A stretch of 64,000 bases of DNA, from contig JANAVB010015600.1 in assembly GCA_029216955.1 (NCBI GenBank), positions 32,433,587 to 32,497,586 of the forward strand. The letters run 5' to 3'. The stretch comes from Iris pallida. Its lineage: Eukaryota; Streptophyta; Magnoliopsida; Asparagales; Iridaceae. Below, piece by piece: positions 55,051 through 64,000 of this stretch. The notes beneath the pieces are model-generated. The model was not told the origin of the DNA. It made no database searches and saw only the letters and a program-made list of their open reading frames with translations. Position 1 is the first letter of the stretch. Each line of letters starts with the position of its first letter. The position numbers and the translations under genes were made by a program.

Positions 55051-56018
55051 AATTTCATTTAGGCCAGCCAACCGATCGAAATTTCATTCTTAAAATTTCA
55101 CTTTCCCCCAAACCATTCCCTCTCCGCAACCCGACCCCCCACACCCTCCTCCGGTGACCATGCCCCCGACCCCCTCCTCCGGTGGCCCCGACCCCCTCCT
55201 CCATTGACCACCGACCCCCGACCCTCTACCCCCTCCTCTGTCTCGCAAACCCTGCCGACCTCCTCTTCCGTCAATGGCAACCCCTGTCGACCCCGACCCC
55301 CTCCTCCGGTGACCGCCGACCTCCTACCCCACGCGTTCGAACCCCTCCTCCTCCTCCTCCTCCTCCTCCTCCTCCTTCCCGACAGCCCCCTTCTCTTCTT
55401 TCTCTGTGATATAATAATCTTTTTACATTTTTGCTAAAGAAAAGTAGGAGTGTACTTTTGCAACTTTAGTGTACTTTTGCACTTCATATCAGGAGTTGTG
55501 AATATGTGTATCTATTTCTTGCTTTGATGAAGCATATAATGTTCTTGCTTTGATGAAGCATATAATATAATGTCCTACATTAAAATTTGAACCAAATTGA
55601 TGGATGTAGATAATGATATTGACTTAATATTGAGGTTGTATCTAACAGATGGTATTTGATGATAATGGGTGTTCTATAAGGTATCTTCATGGTTGTCTCT
55701 TCTTTGATAAACTACTCATAGGAATGGTCTGATCCAATTTCAATACCGGTACTCATAGGGGTGCTATGGGGTGGTTTGTGACAGCAAATAGCTGAGTTAG
55801 GGACTGAAAGGGACAGGTTAAGGGGCCTATTAAGGACTGTTATGGGACAGTCTATAGGCTGTCAGAAGGCTGAATATAGGACAGATTTGGGGGTTATATG
55901 GACTGCTATGGGGCAGCTAAGGACAGGTATTATGGACTTGTTTTGGAGTGCTTATAGGCTGCTAAATGGGGGAGTAGTTGGCTGTCAACCTTGGACTGGA
56001 ATGGGGGTGTTAATGGTT
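55051..56018 (+). other. CACTA-3 leader and interior, no gene recognised
   Basis: C-rich block with CCGACCCCCTCCTCCGGTG repeated (55155-55310) and a (CTC)n run at 55344-55376. From 55780 to 56018 short GGGACAG and TATAGGCTG words alternate irregularly (GGACAGTCTATAGGCTGTCAG). Open frames there are repeat-driven. Confidence 0.5.
55344..55376. repeat. (CTC)n microsatellite
   Basis: About eleven CTC/TCC units in the C-rich leader of CACTA-3. Confidence 0.9.
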
Positions 56019-56026
56019 GATATGGC

Positions 56027-56221
56027 TAGGGGTGAGCAAATACCGACCGCTACCGAAAAACCGACCGAATACCGATTAAAAATATTCCGAAAAATTCCGC
56101 AAAATCAAACCGAAATTATGTACCGATACGAATTACCGAACCGATTAAAATATGGTATAATGGTAGTGGTAACGGTTTGAATGTAATACCATACCGAAAA
56201 TACCGAACCGAACCGAAATAG

Positions 56222-56260
<39 letters not shown>

Positions 56261-56869
56261 ATATATATCTATATATATATATATATATAATACACTTTCG
56301 TTAGAATGTTGTTCGTGATTAATTTTATATATTCTTTTCATTTTATCTTGTTTTAGTTGAAAATTAGTTTGTTAGAACTTAGAATGGATTTTGGTGGACT
56401 TGAAGTTATATTAAGAATGCTAAGAATTGAGTTTGGTCTTTTGAGCTTATATTTTTTGTTTTCATATAATTTTGAAATAAATTTAGTGTTGTTAAACTTA
56501 TACTAAGAATTAAACTTAGTGATCGTGTTTGATCTTGTAAGCTCTTTTTAGGTGTTTCGACTTGTTACATATTATTCTAATAAATTTGATTAATTGCTTG
56601 CTGGTAGAGGTTGGCTTTGAAATTTAATGCTTCCAAAAAAAAGTAAAAAAATATTTTCTAGGTAAGAGGTTCATATTAAGTGTGTTGATTGATCAAATGT
56701 TAAATGGTAAAATACCGATACCGAACAAAAAACGACCGAATACCGATTTAACCGAAACCGAAAACACCGATTCTAAATGGTACGCTATTGGTATGATTTT
56801 TTAAATACCGATTTTAAAAATACCGAAAAATCCAACCAAATACCGACCGATTATAGACGCTCACCCCTA
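56027..56869. mobile_element. hAT-type non-autonomous element, 843 bp
   Basis: Termini TAGGGGTGAGCAAA and GACGCTCACCCCTA are inverted, and GATATGGC is duplicated on both sides (56019-56026 and 56870-56877). An 8-bp duplication and a TAGGGGTG-type end fit the hAT superfamily. Both subterminal regions are rich in TACCGA words, and the centre holds a TA microsatellite (56222-56289). It has no transposase frame. Confidence 0.9.
56222..56289. repeat. (TA)n microsatellite inside the hAT-type element
   Basis: About 68 bp of TA with two interruptions. Confidence 0.95.
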
Positions 56870-56961
56870 GATATGGCTGATATGGTTGATCCCTGCCCCC
56901 CCTGCTATTAAATAGCAGTAAGTTACTGCACTGCTGCTACTAAAACAGTCCCCTTGGGGAC

Positions 56962-56974
56962 NNNNNNNNNNNNN
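56962..56974. other. Assembly gap, 13 N
   Basis: Thirteen undetermined bases between CCCCTTGGGGAC and TTCCCCCGGACGG. The left edge is a small palindrome. Confidence 0.99.
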
Positions 56975-56999
56975 TTCCCCCGGACGGCTTTCGTTTAAC

Positions 57000-57190
57000 C
57001 GCTCTGCGGACGCCCGCATCGTATCGGATAACACCATCTTGACGCTCCTTGACATGATGTCGCCAGAGCTGCTACGCGCGCTTCCAGACCATGTCTTGTC
57101 CCAAGTGCCGGCACACACGTGGAGTACATACGCAAGCGGATGCGGCGGCACGAGCACGAGACGATCCGACGGACGGGGTTTGATTTTGTT
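57000..57190 (+). pseudogene. C-terminal exon-like frame of CACTA-3
   Basis: A plus-strand frame reads DARIVSDNTILTLLDMMSP, LPDHVLSQVPAHTW and a Gly/Arg-rich end before stopping in T-rich sequence. It sits just before the right subterminal array, where the 30337-30660 frame sits in CACTA-1, but the two do not resemble each other. The gap at 56962 hides its upstream part. Function unknown. Confidence 0.35.
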
Positions 57191-57499
57191 TATGTTGTTG
57201 GTTTTGTAGACATTTGGATACATTGTATGTTCGGATATTTTTTTTATGTTTGGATAATTTAATGTTGGATATTGGATATATTGTGTTGGTAATATTTTTG
57301 GATATTGGATACGTTGGTATTGGTGTCGGATATGGATATTTTGCATATGGATATATGGTGTTGGATATTGGATACGTTGGATATTCGTGTTGGATATGGA
57401 TATATGGTGTTGTATATGGATTTTTGCATGTTTGATATTGTGTTGGATGTGTTGTATAAACAGGAAAGAGTCTGTTTGCAGTATTTTTTTTTTAAAAAT
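57191..57499 (+). repeat. Short GGATATTGG-type repeats before the right CACTA-3 array
   Basis: TTGGATATTGGATAYGTTGG words alternate irregularly, matching in style the TTGGATAATTGG units at 30860-30990. The end, ACAGGAAAGAGTCTGTTTGC plus a T run, matches 31018-31050. Confidence 0.6.
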
Positions 57500-58160
57500 T
57501 AGCAGTTAGCGACGGACTGGCGACCACTCACTCAGCGACGGATAGTCCGTCGCTAACTGGAGAAACTGAGGTTAGTGACGGAGTGGCGACGTAAAATCCG
57601 TCGCTACCTGGAGCATTTCAATAAAGCGACGGATTGGCGACGGACGATCCGTCGACCTGATGCTGTTTGATGTCCAGAAATTTTAGCTTTCGCGACGGAT
57701 TGGCGACTAACTTACGGCGGACTGGCGACCACTCAGCGACGGATAGTCCGTCGCTAACTGGAGAAACTGAGGTTAGCGACGGAGTGGCGACGTAAAATCC
57801 GTCGCTACCTGGAGCATTTCAATAAAGCGACAGATTGGCGACGGACGATCCGTCGACCTGATGCTGTTTGATGTCCAGAAATTTTAGCTTTCGCGACGGA
57901 TTGGCGACTAACTTACGGCGGACTGGCGACAAAGTCCCGACGGACTATCCGTCGCTAACTGGAGAAACTGAGGTTAGCGACGGAGTGGCGACGTACAATC
58001 CGTCGCTACCTGGAGCATTTCAATAAAGCGACGGATTGGCGACGGACGATCCGTCGAACTGATGCTGTTTGATGTCCATAAATTTTTGCTTTCGCGACGG
58101 ATTGGCGACTAACTTACGGCGGACTGGCGACAAAGTCCCGACGGACTATCCGTCGCTAAC
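57500..58160 (+). repeat. 201-bp tandem repeat, about 3 copies, in the right CACTA-3 array
   Basis: GGAGAAACTGAGGTTAGYGAC recurs with AGAAACTGAG at 57561, 57762 and 57963, a constant 201-bp step. Each unit contains several GCGACGGAT/ATCCGTCGC pairs and the phrase CTGATGCTGTTTGATGTCCA. Confidence 0.92.
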
Positions 58161-58643
58161 TGTAGGAATTTAATGTATCGACGGATTGGCGACGTAATAT
58201 CCGTCGCTACCTGGAGAATTTTACATTGAGCGACGGTTTAGCGACGGAATGTCCGTCGGCAATTGGGTATCAGAAAATCTCTGATACGCTTTTGCCGACA
58301 AATTTACGACGGATTAGCGACGGATATTGGGTATCAGAAAATCACTGATACGGTTTTGCCGACTCTTTAGCAACGGAGTTTTCCGTCGCTAACCCTATAT
58401 CCTGATACATGTTTTGACGAAAGCTAGTCGGTAATCCGTCGCTATATATATTTAAATGCGCTGACGGTATTCCGTCGCTAAGTCGTCGCTGAGCGACGGA
58501 GTAGCGACGGATATGTTTTAGCGACGAGGTTATTCCCGACGGCTGTTTTACCAAAATATCCGTCGATAATCCGTCGGTATTTATTTTTGGCGACGGACTA
58601 CCGACGGATAAGGCCGTCGGTAAATCCATGTATTTTGGTAGTG
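58161..58643 (+). repeat. Terminal subterminal repeats and right end of CACTA-3
   Basis: TCCGTCGC and GCGACGGA words continue to GGCCGTCGGTAAATCCATG and the terminus TATTTTGGTAGTG. Confidence 0.8.
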
Positions 58644-58885
58644 AGAGAGAGCATTTTTTTGCCAAAGCCGAGGTTGCGTTCGATCGTCCAAAGTGTAAGG
58701 CAGAGTTGATAGCACTTTTCCGAGCCTCTACCGTCACCCTCCAGAATCAAAACTAAACAATTGTACTTAGATTGCTTTTCCTAGATTTTCCTAGGCTCTC
58801 TTTTGTACAAGTGAGTTTGTAATTGTGAGTTAAAGTTCAGTCCTCCTATAAAACTGTTATGTTCTACGACAATCAATGGCAAACA
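58644..58885 (+). repeat. E5 LTR remnant (3' end)
   Basis: Ends GGCAAACA three bases before the primer-binding site. T-rich AGATTTTCCTAGGCTCTC precedes it. Only about 240 bp remain. Confidence 0.6.
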
Positions 58886-58888
58886 CGA

Positions 58889-58907
58889 TGGCGACTCTGC
58901 TAGGAAC
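58889..58907 (+). other. E5 primer-binding site
   Basis: TGGCGACTCTGCTAGGAAC, differing from the E2 site by one base in the first 16. Confidence 0.75.
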
Positions 58908-59283
58908 TAACTTCTCCACTGCTGAGAAGTTGGTGATACAATCGGACGTTGCCAAACTCGACTCCACGTAACAGATGCTGGTTGTTCGCTTCGACCAGCA
59001 AGCGTTTGAAGAGATGCTCTCCGAGGGGAGCGCTAGCCCCATCCAGAAGCGAGTCGACCCAAAGAAGGCCCACAGGGAGTGGAGGCCCAAAACCGTTGCC
59101 CCCCCCAAGCTATGGAAAAAGTGTTCTCTGCAGCCCAAAATGGCGAAGAAGGCTCACATACGGCCCCACTTTAGGCCACAGAGAACCCTGCTGTCCCCAA
59201 GTCCGGCAAAGGAAAACACTACGATGCTGGACTTGTGGGAGCAAATGGAAACTCTATGCGGTCCAGGAAGAAGCCGCATAAGG

Positions 59284-59437
59284 GTGCCAGCCGCATGCAT
59301 AAGGCTCATGCGGCCTCCAATCCCAGCCACATACAGAAGGCTAATGCGGTCACTAAATCCCAGCCGTATGCACAATGCCTATGTGGCCACCAACCCTAGC
59401 CGCAGAGAGATGACCTATGCAGCATACAATCCCAGCC
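59284..59437 (+). repeat. 36-bp tandem repeat in E5 ORF1
   Basis: Four to five units of about 36 bp start AATCCCAGCC and carry ATGCATAAGGCTCATGCGGC-like middles. One unit is 37 bp, which shifts the frame; in frame the units encode 12-residue repeats beginning NPSR. Confidence 0.8.
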
Positions 59438-59862
59438 GTCGGCCATCTGCTCTACGTGACTCGGGTTCAGTCTTCGACTGCCTCTCATACAGTTCTGACA
59501 TCAGAAGCTCTAATGAGAATGTGCCAGATTCTATACGGGACAACTTGGACTCTTTCTACTATGCACCCTCGGGTTCTAGAACGAAAAAGTCTAGGACAGC
59601 ACGGGCTCGTCGAGCTCAATCAGCTGTCCCAACCTCTGACCATCAGAGAGTCCCGCTAACTGTTATACGGACCTCTGACGGAAAGTTGTACGAAACCGCC
59701 CATATCCAGCCCCCGGCGGCAAACAGACAGGGTGGTTCCCAAGAGTCTCCCAACCATAATCGAGGACAAGTGCTTTTGCTAGCCCCACATCAGAGAGCCA
59801 ATGATACCAACGCACTCGTGCACTGGGGATTCTCGGGCCTACAAAACGAGTGTAAAGGTTGA

Positions 59863-60430
59863 TCGAGATATACTTGACTTGCGAGATGTGATTCTTCACA
59901 AGCACAAGGAAAGAGAAGAAACCTTGGTGTGCAAAGAGTCCTTTCATGGACATCACTGCACTCAAGTCATTGTCAACTGCTGCTGCAACAAGACAGCAGT
60001 ACAAGATCGGTAGTCCGTCTTCCAACGACTGCAGCAGCCAGGACCGGTCCTAGAACAAAGCTCGGGAGATGAGGCGCTTCCTTTCGCGTCCTGTAACTCT
60101 GCCGGAAGGTCCCTATCGAAAAAGGAGGGAAGAAAATAAATACCTCCAACCCGATGATCTCAACCAATGCGGCCAAGAAACTCTCATCTAAACGGTTGTC
60201 CACAGTCGTCACAGGAGGAGTTTATCAAGGTACCCGCTCTAAGACGAAATCTTTAACACTTGGGGATTCATCATCTACATTCCTGGGGGTAGTTGAAGCT
60301 GGGGGTAGCACTCCTCGATCATCCACAACAATCGGTGTTCCAAGAAGAAGAACCAGGGGAAACAATCCCCCCAATAGATACAACGGAGTCTGACACCCCT
60401 GAAGACCCCACAAATCCCAACGAGGCAACC
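59863..60430 (+). other. E5 sequence between ORF1 and gag, no intact frame
   Basis: Short frames on both strands, none with a recognised motif. Wording such as LFTQEREETLVCKESF cannot be placed in a family. It probably continues ORF1 or the ORF1-gag spacer, with indels. Confidence 0.4.
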
Positions 60431-61542
60431 TCCTATACATGGATGGCACCTCCTCCGAGTCCGAACCTGAGGAGAATATTCCCACATATCCCGACGACTT
60501 CTTTGTACAAGGGTATGATTCGGAGGGCATGTCTTCTACAGTGCCTTCCACCTCTCACGTAAAGACAGTATTCATGACTGAGAATGATCAAGACGGTCCT
60601 AGTGATCAGCGTGCCTCGACACTCTCGAGGCCATACTTTATACCTTGGTTATGTCAGTGGACGAGATCAAGGCGGCCCTACCGGCTCTACAAGCAAGGGC
60701 ACCTGGTCAAACAAGCTTGGGTCCCGCCGCCAATGCGGACTCAAACACGACCGCACCAATCCCGGGCGACAATCCACCCGGAGTATCGGCTCCCACTCTT
60801 GCAGAAGAGGCCAAGGAGGCGAGAAGAGAAGTCCAGGAGCTCCGAGAAATATTTTACGCCCGAGAAACCTCTCAGGACCTCAGGATATGATAGCCGTATC
60901 CCGTTGCATGGAGAGATGTCCCCTTCCCTCCATAATACAAGCCACCTAACATCAATCCATATGATGGGAAGACCTCTGCAAGCCGATATATGACCTACTT
61001 TGAGGTCACAACAGACCATCTACCACATGACGATGCCATCCCCACGAGGTTGTTCATTGGGGCATTAGAGGGGGTCGCACTCTATTGGTACCGCAACTTG
61101 CCGGATAACTGCATCTATTTCTTTGCCGGCTTCAAAAATATGTTCTTGGAGAGGTTCAATGAGGTGGGACAAGATATGACAATGTTAACCCTCATTGACG
61201 TTGTCCAAGGAGAAAAATAGCTGACGAGGAACTACATTGAGCGGTTTCGCCAAACCACAATGAAATTGCCCTCCGGTAACCCAGACTCTTCTTTAATTGA
61301 GATTTTTCAAAAGAGGCTGCTTCCCATAATCAGCCTCTGGATGGGTGAAAGTCAATTTAAAGACTGGAAGACCATCATCAGCGCCACTAGCGCAGAAGCA
61401 AAGCTGAAGAAGGCCCTTCAACTAGGGCTGCATATCTCGGATGGAGAGGATAAGGACAAACGCCCTAATACCAACAAAAACAAGGCGGTAATTCCTCTAA
61501 CAACCGAGACACCAAAAGCAAATAGGCTATGGTGGCCGATAC
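60431..61542 (+). pseudogene. E5 gag, broken
   Basis: An acidic N-terminal part (60439-60560, MDGTSSESEPEENIPTYP) is followed by a coiled segment (60645-60890, LAEEAKEARREVQELREIF) in another frame and the gag core from 60965: TYFEVTTDHLPHDDAIPT, LYWYRNLPDNCIYFFAGF and, after a TAG at 61218-61220, NYIERFRQTTMKLPS. The core matches E2 gag (WYRSLPDNCIS, IERFRQATLKMP). The last readable part is Lys-rich (KDKRPNTNKNKAV). E6 cuts it at 61542. Confidence 0.85.
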
Positions 61543-63639
61543 TGTAACGACCCGCTCCTTCTAGCGGAACGTCGATTCAAACGGCAAGTGCAACGACTCA
61601 AACGAGCCGTCGACCCGAAGAGTTGGTATCGACCTGATGAAGAATCGATGAAAGGCTTACATTGGCCCGTCAAGACGAATCCAGACTTAGACTTTCAAAG
61701 GCACGCTCGGAGTATCGCTCCGCCGATACGAACATCGCTAAGGTGGGTGGCTCCGATGAACCCGTCTTTGCTTAGCCTAGACACATAACAATATGGATAC
61801 TATTGCTAGAATCGCTAGGCGATAACACCGCGCATGCTAATAAAATGACTCAACGGACCTAGCTAAGGGAATAATTCCATCTTGTACGCTTGTTTAGAAC
61901 ATGAAAAAGAACTCGGCAAATATAGAAACTTTCGTACCGCGCTCTACGCTCGTGCTAAGGCACAAGCTTACATACAAGTTTCTTATGCGATCAACAATGA
62001 AACAATAAACGATTTTACAACAAAGAAACGAAAGACTGTCGACATAGTCGTTCAACGTAGAGTATAGCAACATTGGAAGACTTCGGGACCGATGGGTCGC
62101 CAAGACGACTCCGCACGGGAGTTGCATAATGAATGAATAAGAACGAATAAGTGAATGAATGAATCCACGAATGAATGACATGAATACGTGAAGAATGAAT
62201 GAATGCACAACGAGTGAAAGAAAGACATGAAAGAGTGAATAAAGATAAGAAAGAAAAATGGTTAGCGACAGGTATGATGGACACGTGCAACGGAGCTCTC
62301 TACCCGCGCTGCACGGGCGCCAACCTGGTCGATAACGTATTATGGCTCAAAGACAGCCGTTAAGTTAAATGACAAGTCAATACAAAATGGTCATGGACAA
62401 ACGGTACAGGCAATGGGGAGAAATACCGTGGCCGTCATGAGAAAGGATTCTGGGCACGAGCGATGGGGGAATACCGTGGCCGGCCGAGGCGGAATCAGAC
62501 ATGGGGCTTACGGGCTACTTTGAGTGGGGGCTCGGCCACTCAAGGAGACGTAAGGCCAGGTATTTCAAGAGACTATCAAGGTGTACCAGCCATCACGCTT
62601 CGATAGGTGAGAATGCCCACGAGAATGTCCCAAATGGCTTGTGATGCCACGCCCATGCATGTAGATTAAGTAGCTATGCTAGTGGCAATCCACGTGCAAG
62701 TCTTTGCATTGAAACAAGTAGTCTAAGTTAACTAAATGAAGTGCCTCCTGAAACATGCTTGAAATAACACTCCTGAACATGCTCGAAATATAACACTCCT
62801 GAACATGCTTGAAACGTAACACTCTGAACATGTCTACGACATGCTAGAACGTGCCTACGACGTGCTAGAACCTGAGGCAGGGACACGCCCTTAACTGAAT
62901 GTTTACATGAATCACGTTAAGTTACTACATGTGAATTGTTGACTAACTTGGTTTACTTTGGACAGGAAGGCCGGACGGTAAGTATGGGTAAGTCGTGCAT
63001 GCATTTCCATACAAATACTTGAATTCGGTAACACGATATAGTTACGAAATATGCCATAAACTGATCCTAAAGCAAGATTAGAATGACAATGAATGATAGA
63101 TGGTGCCAAAAGTAAATAGAATGTTTGGTAATGATAGAATTGTGGGTGAGCTAGCCTCCCCACCAGTGCATAATAATGTACGGATAACCCCACAGTCTGC
63201 TTGCATGATGCAGGAGACGTCATCGGGTGCGAGCTTTCCTCGAACGTGCTAAGGCGCGGAGCTACCTCTGGAGCCTTGGAGCGTTGCAAGAAGCTGAAAC
63301 ACCCTATACAGGACATAATGTATCAGAACATTGCCTTGTATCATTCCATCTTGTAAGCCACTTGGCATGCCTTTTATGTTTCAGAAGAGAGAGAGAGCTT
63401 GAGCGATTTGTAATATCGGCCTAGCGCCGCTTGTAAACTTCTTGAATATCAATAAAGAGTTTGAATTCGCTTCAATTTGTGTTTTATTTACTTTCCGCTG
63501 CAATGGGGACACTCTGTGCGACTCTGTGGCCTAGCTCAAATCGGCCGTTTTGGACTTGGCCTTACACGGGCACAACCTAGGCCCGTGCGGCATCACGCCT
63601 TAGCAAGGAAGATCGCTCCTACGAGAGCGGGACGTGACA
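61543..63639 (+). repeat. E6 5' LTR
   Basis: 2097 bp. A GAATGAATG-rich stretch lies at 62128-62250, and a unit around CTGAACATGCTTGAAAYRTAACA is repeated three times at 62752-62830, followed by two CTACGACRTGCTAGAAC units. The polyadenylation hexamer at 63451-63456 and the last 60 bp match the E1 LTRs. Confidence 0.85.
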
Positions 63640-63642
63640 GAT

Positions 63643-63654
63643 TGGTATTAGAGA
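63643..63654 (+). other. E6 primer-binding site, altered
   Basis: TGGTATTAGAGA differs from the E1 site TGGTATCAGAGC at two of twelve bases and lies three bases after the LTR. Confidence 0.65.
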
Positions 63655-64000
63655 ACGTTTACGTCTTTGGACTTCACGTCGATTTCTAAGTTTTGAAAGC
63701 TCGTCGTTGGAAAAAGAAGTGTACGCTCTCTCTCATTGTGCCTTGGGATGTTCCATACAATAAGTCTAATATTTTCAAAAGCTCGTTTAGGCATTCAATC
63801 GAACGCATTGGTAGACTATCTTCGAATGCATCGGTAGGCCTTTGTGCCGAACGATGTCAACTTGTCTTGAATAAAAATACGTGCTAAAGTTAACATGTCG
63901 CGTGCATGCCTAACTAGTCCTACGATGTCCCTAGAAAATGAGCGTGCAAACTCGGAATATAGTCCGCACGAGATGGTTATACGGCACAACTTAGTCCGCG

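Larger units (their letters stand above)
54772..58643 (+). mobile_element. CACTA-3, both termini present
   Basis: Left end CACTACCAAAATAAGTCAAA at 54772, right end TATTTTGGTAGTG at 58643: inverted termini of 12-13 bp. Flanking triplets are GAT and AGA, so no 3-bp target duplication is seen, and the subterminal arrays differ (GACGT on the left, GACGGAT on the right). It may therefore be a composite of two elements. The interior has a CT-rich leader, a GGAC-rich region, a hAT-type insertion, a 13-base gap and a C-terminal exon-like frame. Confidence 0.65.
58888..59862 (+). pseudogene. E5 ORF1, long, start codon within primer-binding site
   Basis: The ATG at 58888-58890 overlaps the primer-binding site and opens MATLLGTNFSTAEKLV. 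A TAA at 58969-58971 interrupts, and the same frame is then open from the ATG at 58975 for 295 codons to 59862. It starts MLVVRFDQQAFEEMLSEG, like E2 ORF1. The middle carries 12-residue repeats from 36-bp units (59284-59437), part of them in a shifted frame. The C-terminal part is hydrophilic and Ser/Arg-rich. Length and place fit the extra ORF1 of Ogre-like elements, whose function is not established. Confidence 0.6.
58644..61542 (+). mobile_element. E5, Tat/Ogre-like element, 5' fragment
   Basis: An LTR remnant (58644-58885) is followed by a primer-binding site like that of E2, a long ORF1 and a gag, all on the plus strand. The LTR start is lost at the CACTA-3 boundary and pol is missing because E6 begins at 61543. 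Gag and ORF1 start are recognisably related to E2, but the LTR remnant is not similar, so it is a different family of the same lineage. Confidence 0.8.
61543..64000 (+). mobile_element. E6, chromovirus-like element of the E1 family, cut by window end
   Basis: LTR 61543-63639 begins TGTAACGACCCGC and ends GGGACGTGACA, followed by a primer-binding site and 360 bp of interior. The interior shares with E1 the phrase CCATACAATAAGTCTAATATTTTC (63756 and 11002). GATAC at 61538-61542 would be the left target duplication; the right one is outside the window. Confidence 0.85.

Noticed and set aside
63477..63887. Two short plus-strand frames at the E6 LTR end and interior start
   Set aside because: The first crosses the LTR end and primer-binding site, and the second has no gag motif and no upstream context; E1 has no equivalent frames.

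Overview
The window reads as intergenic heterochromatin from a flowering-plant genome, probably a eudicot. I found no host gene, tRNA or rRNA gene that I could support. Almost every base belongs to transposable elements nested inside each other: plant Ty3/gypsy LTR elements of chromovirus (Tekay-like) and Tat/Ogre-like type, CACTA (En/Spm) DNA transposons with very long subterminal repeat arrays, a hAT-type non-autonomous element, a Ty1/copia remnant and four long inverted repeats (foldbacks). Most open frames are short, broken, or accidents of C-rich LTR sequence. All family names come from motifs and ends read by eye; no database search was run.

Layout. 1-1915 is the 3' part of a chromovirus-type LTR. 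1916-2833 is a decayed copia piece on the minus strand. At 2834 a CACTA element (CACTA-1) begins and can be followed to about 31640. It holds a 455-bp repeat family, a small basic-protein exon (5818-6090), foldbacks at 6325-6949, 7487-7880 and 8046-8321/30058-30195, and a second small exon at 30337-30660. A non-autonomous chromovirus-like element, E1 (8322-30052, target duplication GTACT), sits in one arm of the third foldback. Its 3' LTR is split by a 14.0-kb Tat/Ogre-like element, E2 (14739-28740, minus strand, target duplication TCATC). E2 keeps an ORF1, gag, protease, RT, RNase H, a second RNase H and integrase, plus three TATA-led reading frames on the opposite strand downstream of integrase. 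CACTA-2 starts at 31840 and reaches a transposase-associated domain that is cut at 35277.

35278-54752 is a minus-strand chromovirus-like element (E4) without coding capacity. Its LTRs carry a dense TTGAC/GTCAA cluster. One LTR is interrupted by E3 (36820-46185, target duplication CTTTG), which has 4.1-kb LTRs around only 1.1 kb of interior. 54772-58643 has CACTA ends on both sides (CACTA-3), a hAT-type element with an 8-bp duplication at 56027-56869 and a 13-base assembly gap. 58644-61542 is a plus-strand Tat/Ogre-like fragment (E5). E6 begins at 61543 with a 2.1-kb LTR and runs out of the window.

How the parts relate. The nesting gives a clear order: copia, then CACTA-1, then E1, then E2; and CACTA-2, then E4, then E3. 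E2 and E5 are relatives, each with an ORF1 whose likely start codon lies inside the primer-binding site. E1 and E6 are one family. E1, E3 and E4 have LTRs and priming or polypurine signals but no proteins, so they must have moved with enzymes supplied from elsewhere. LTR pairs differ by many single-base indels, so frame breaks should be read with caution: some may be consensus errors of a long-read assembly.
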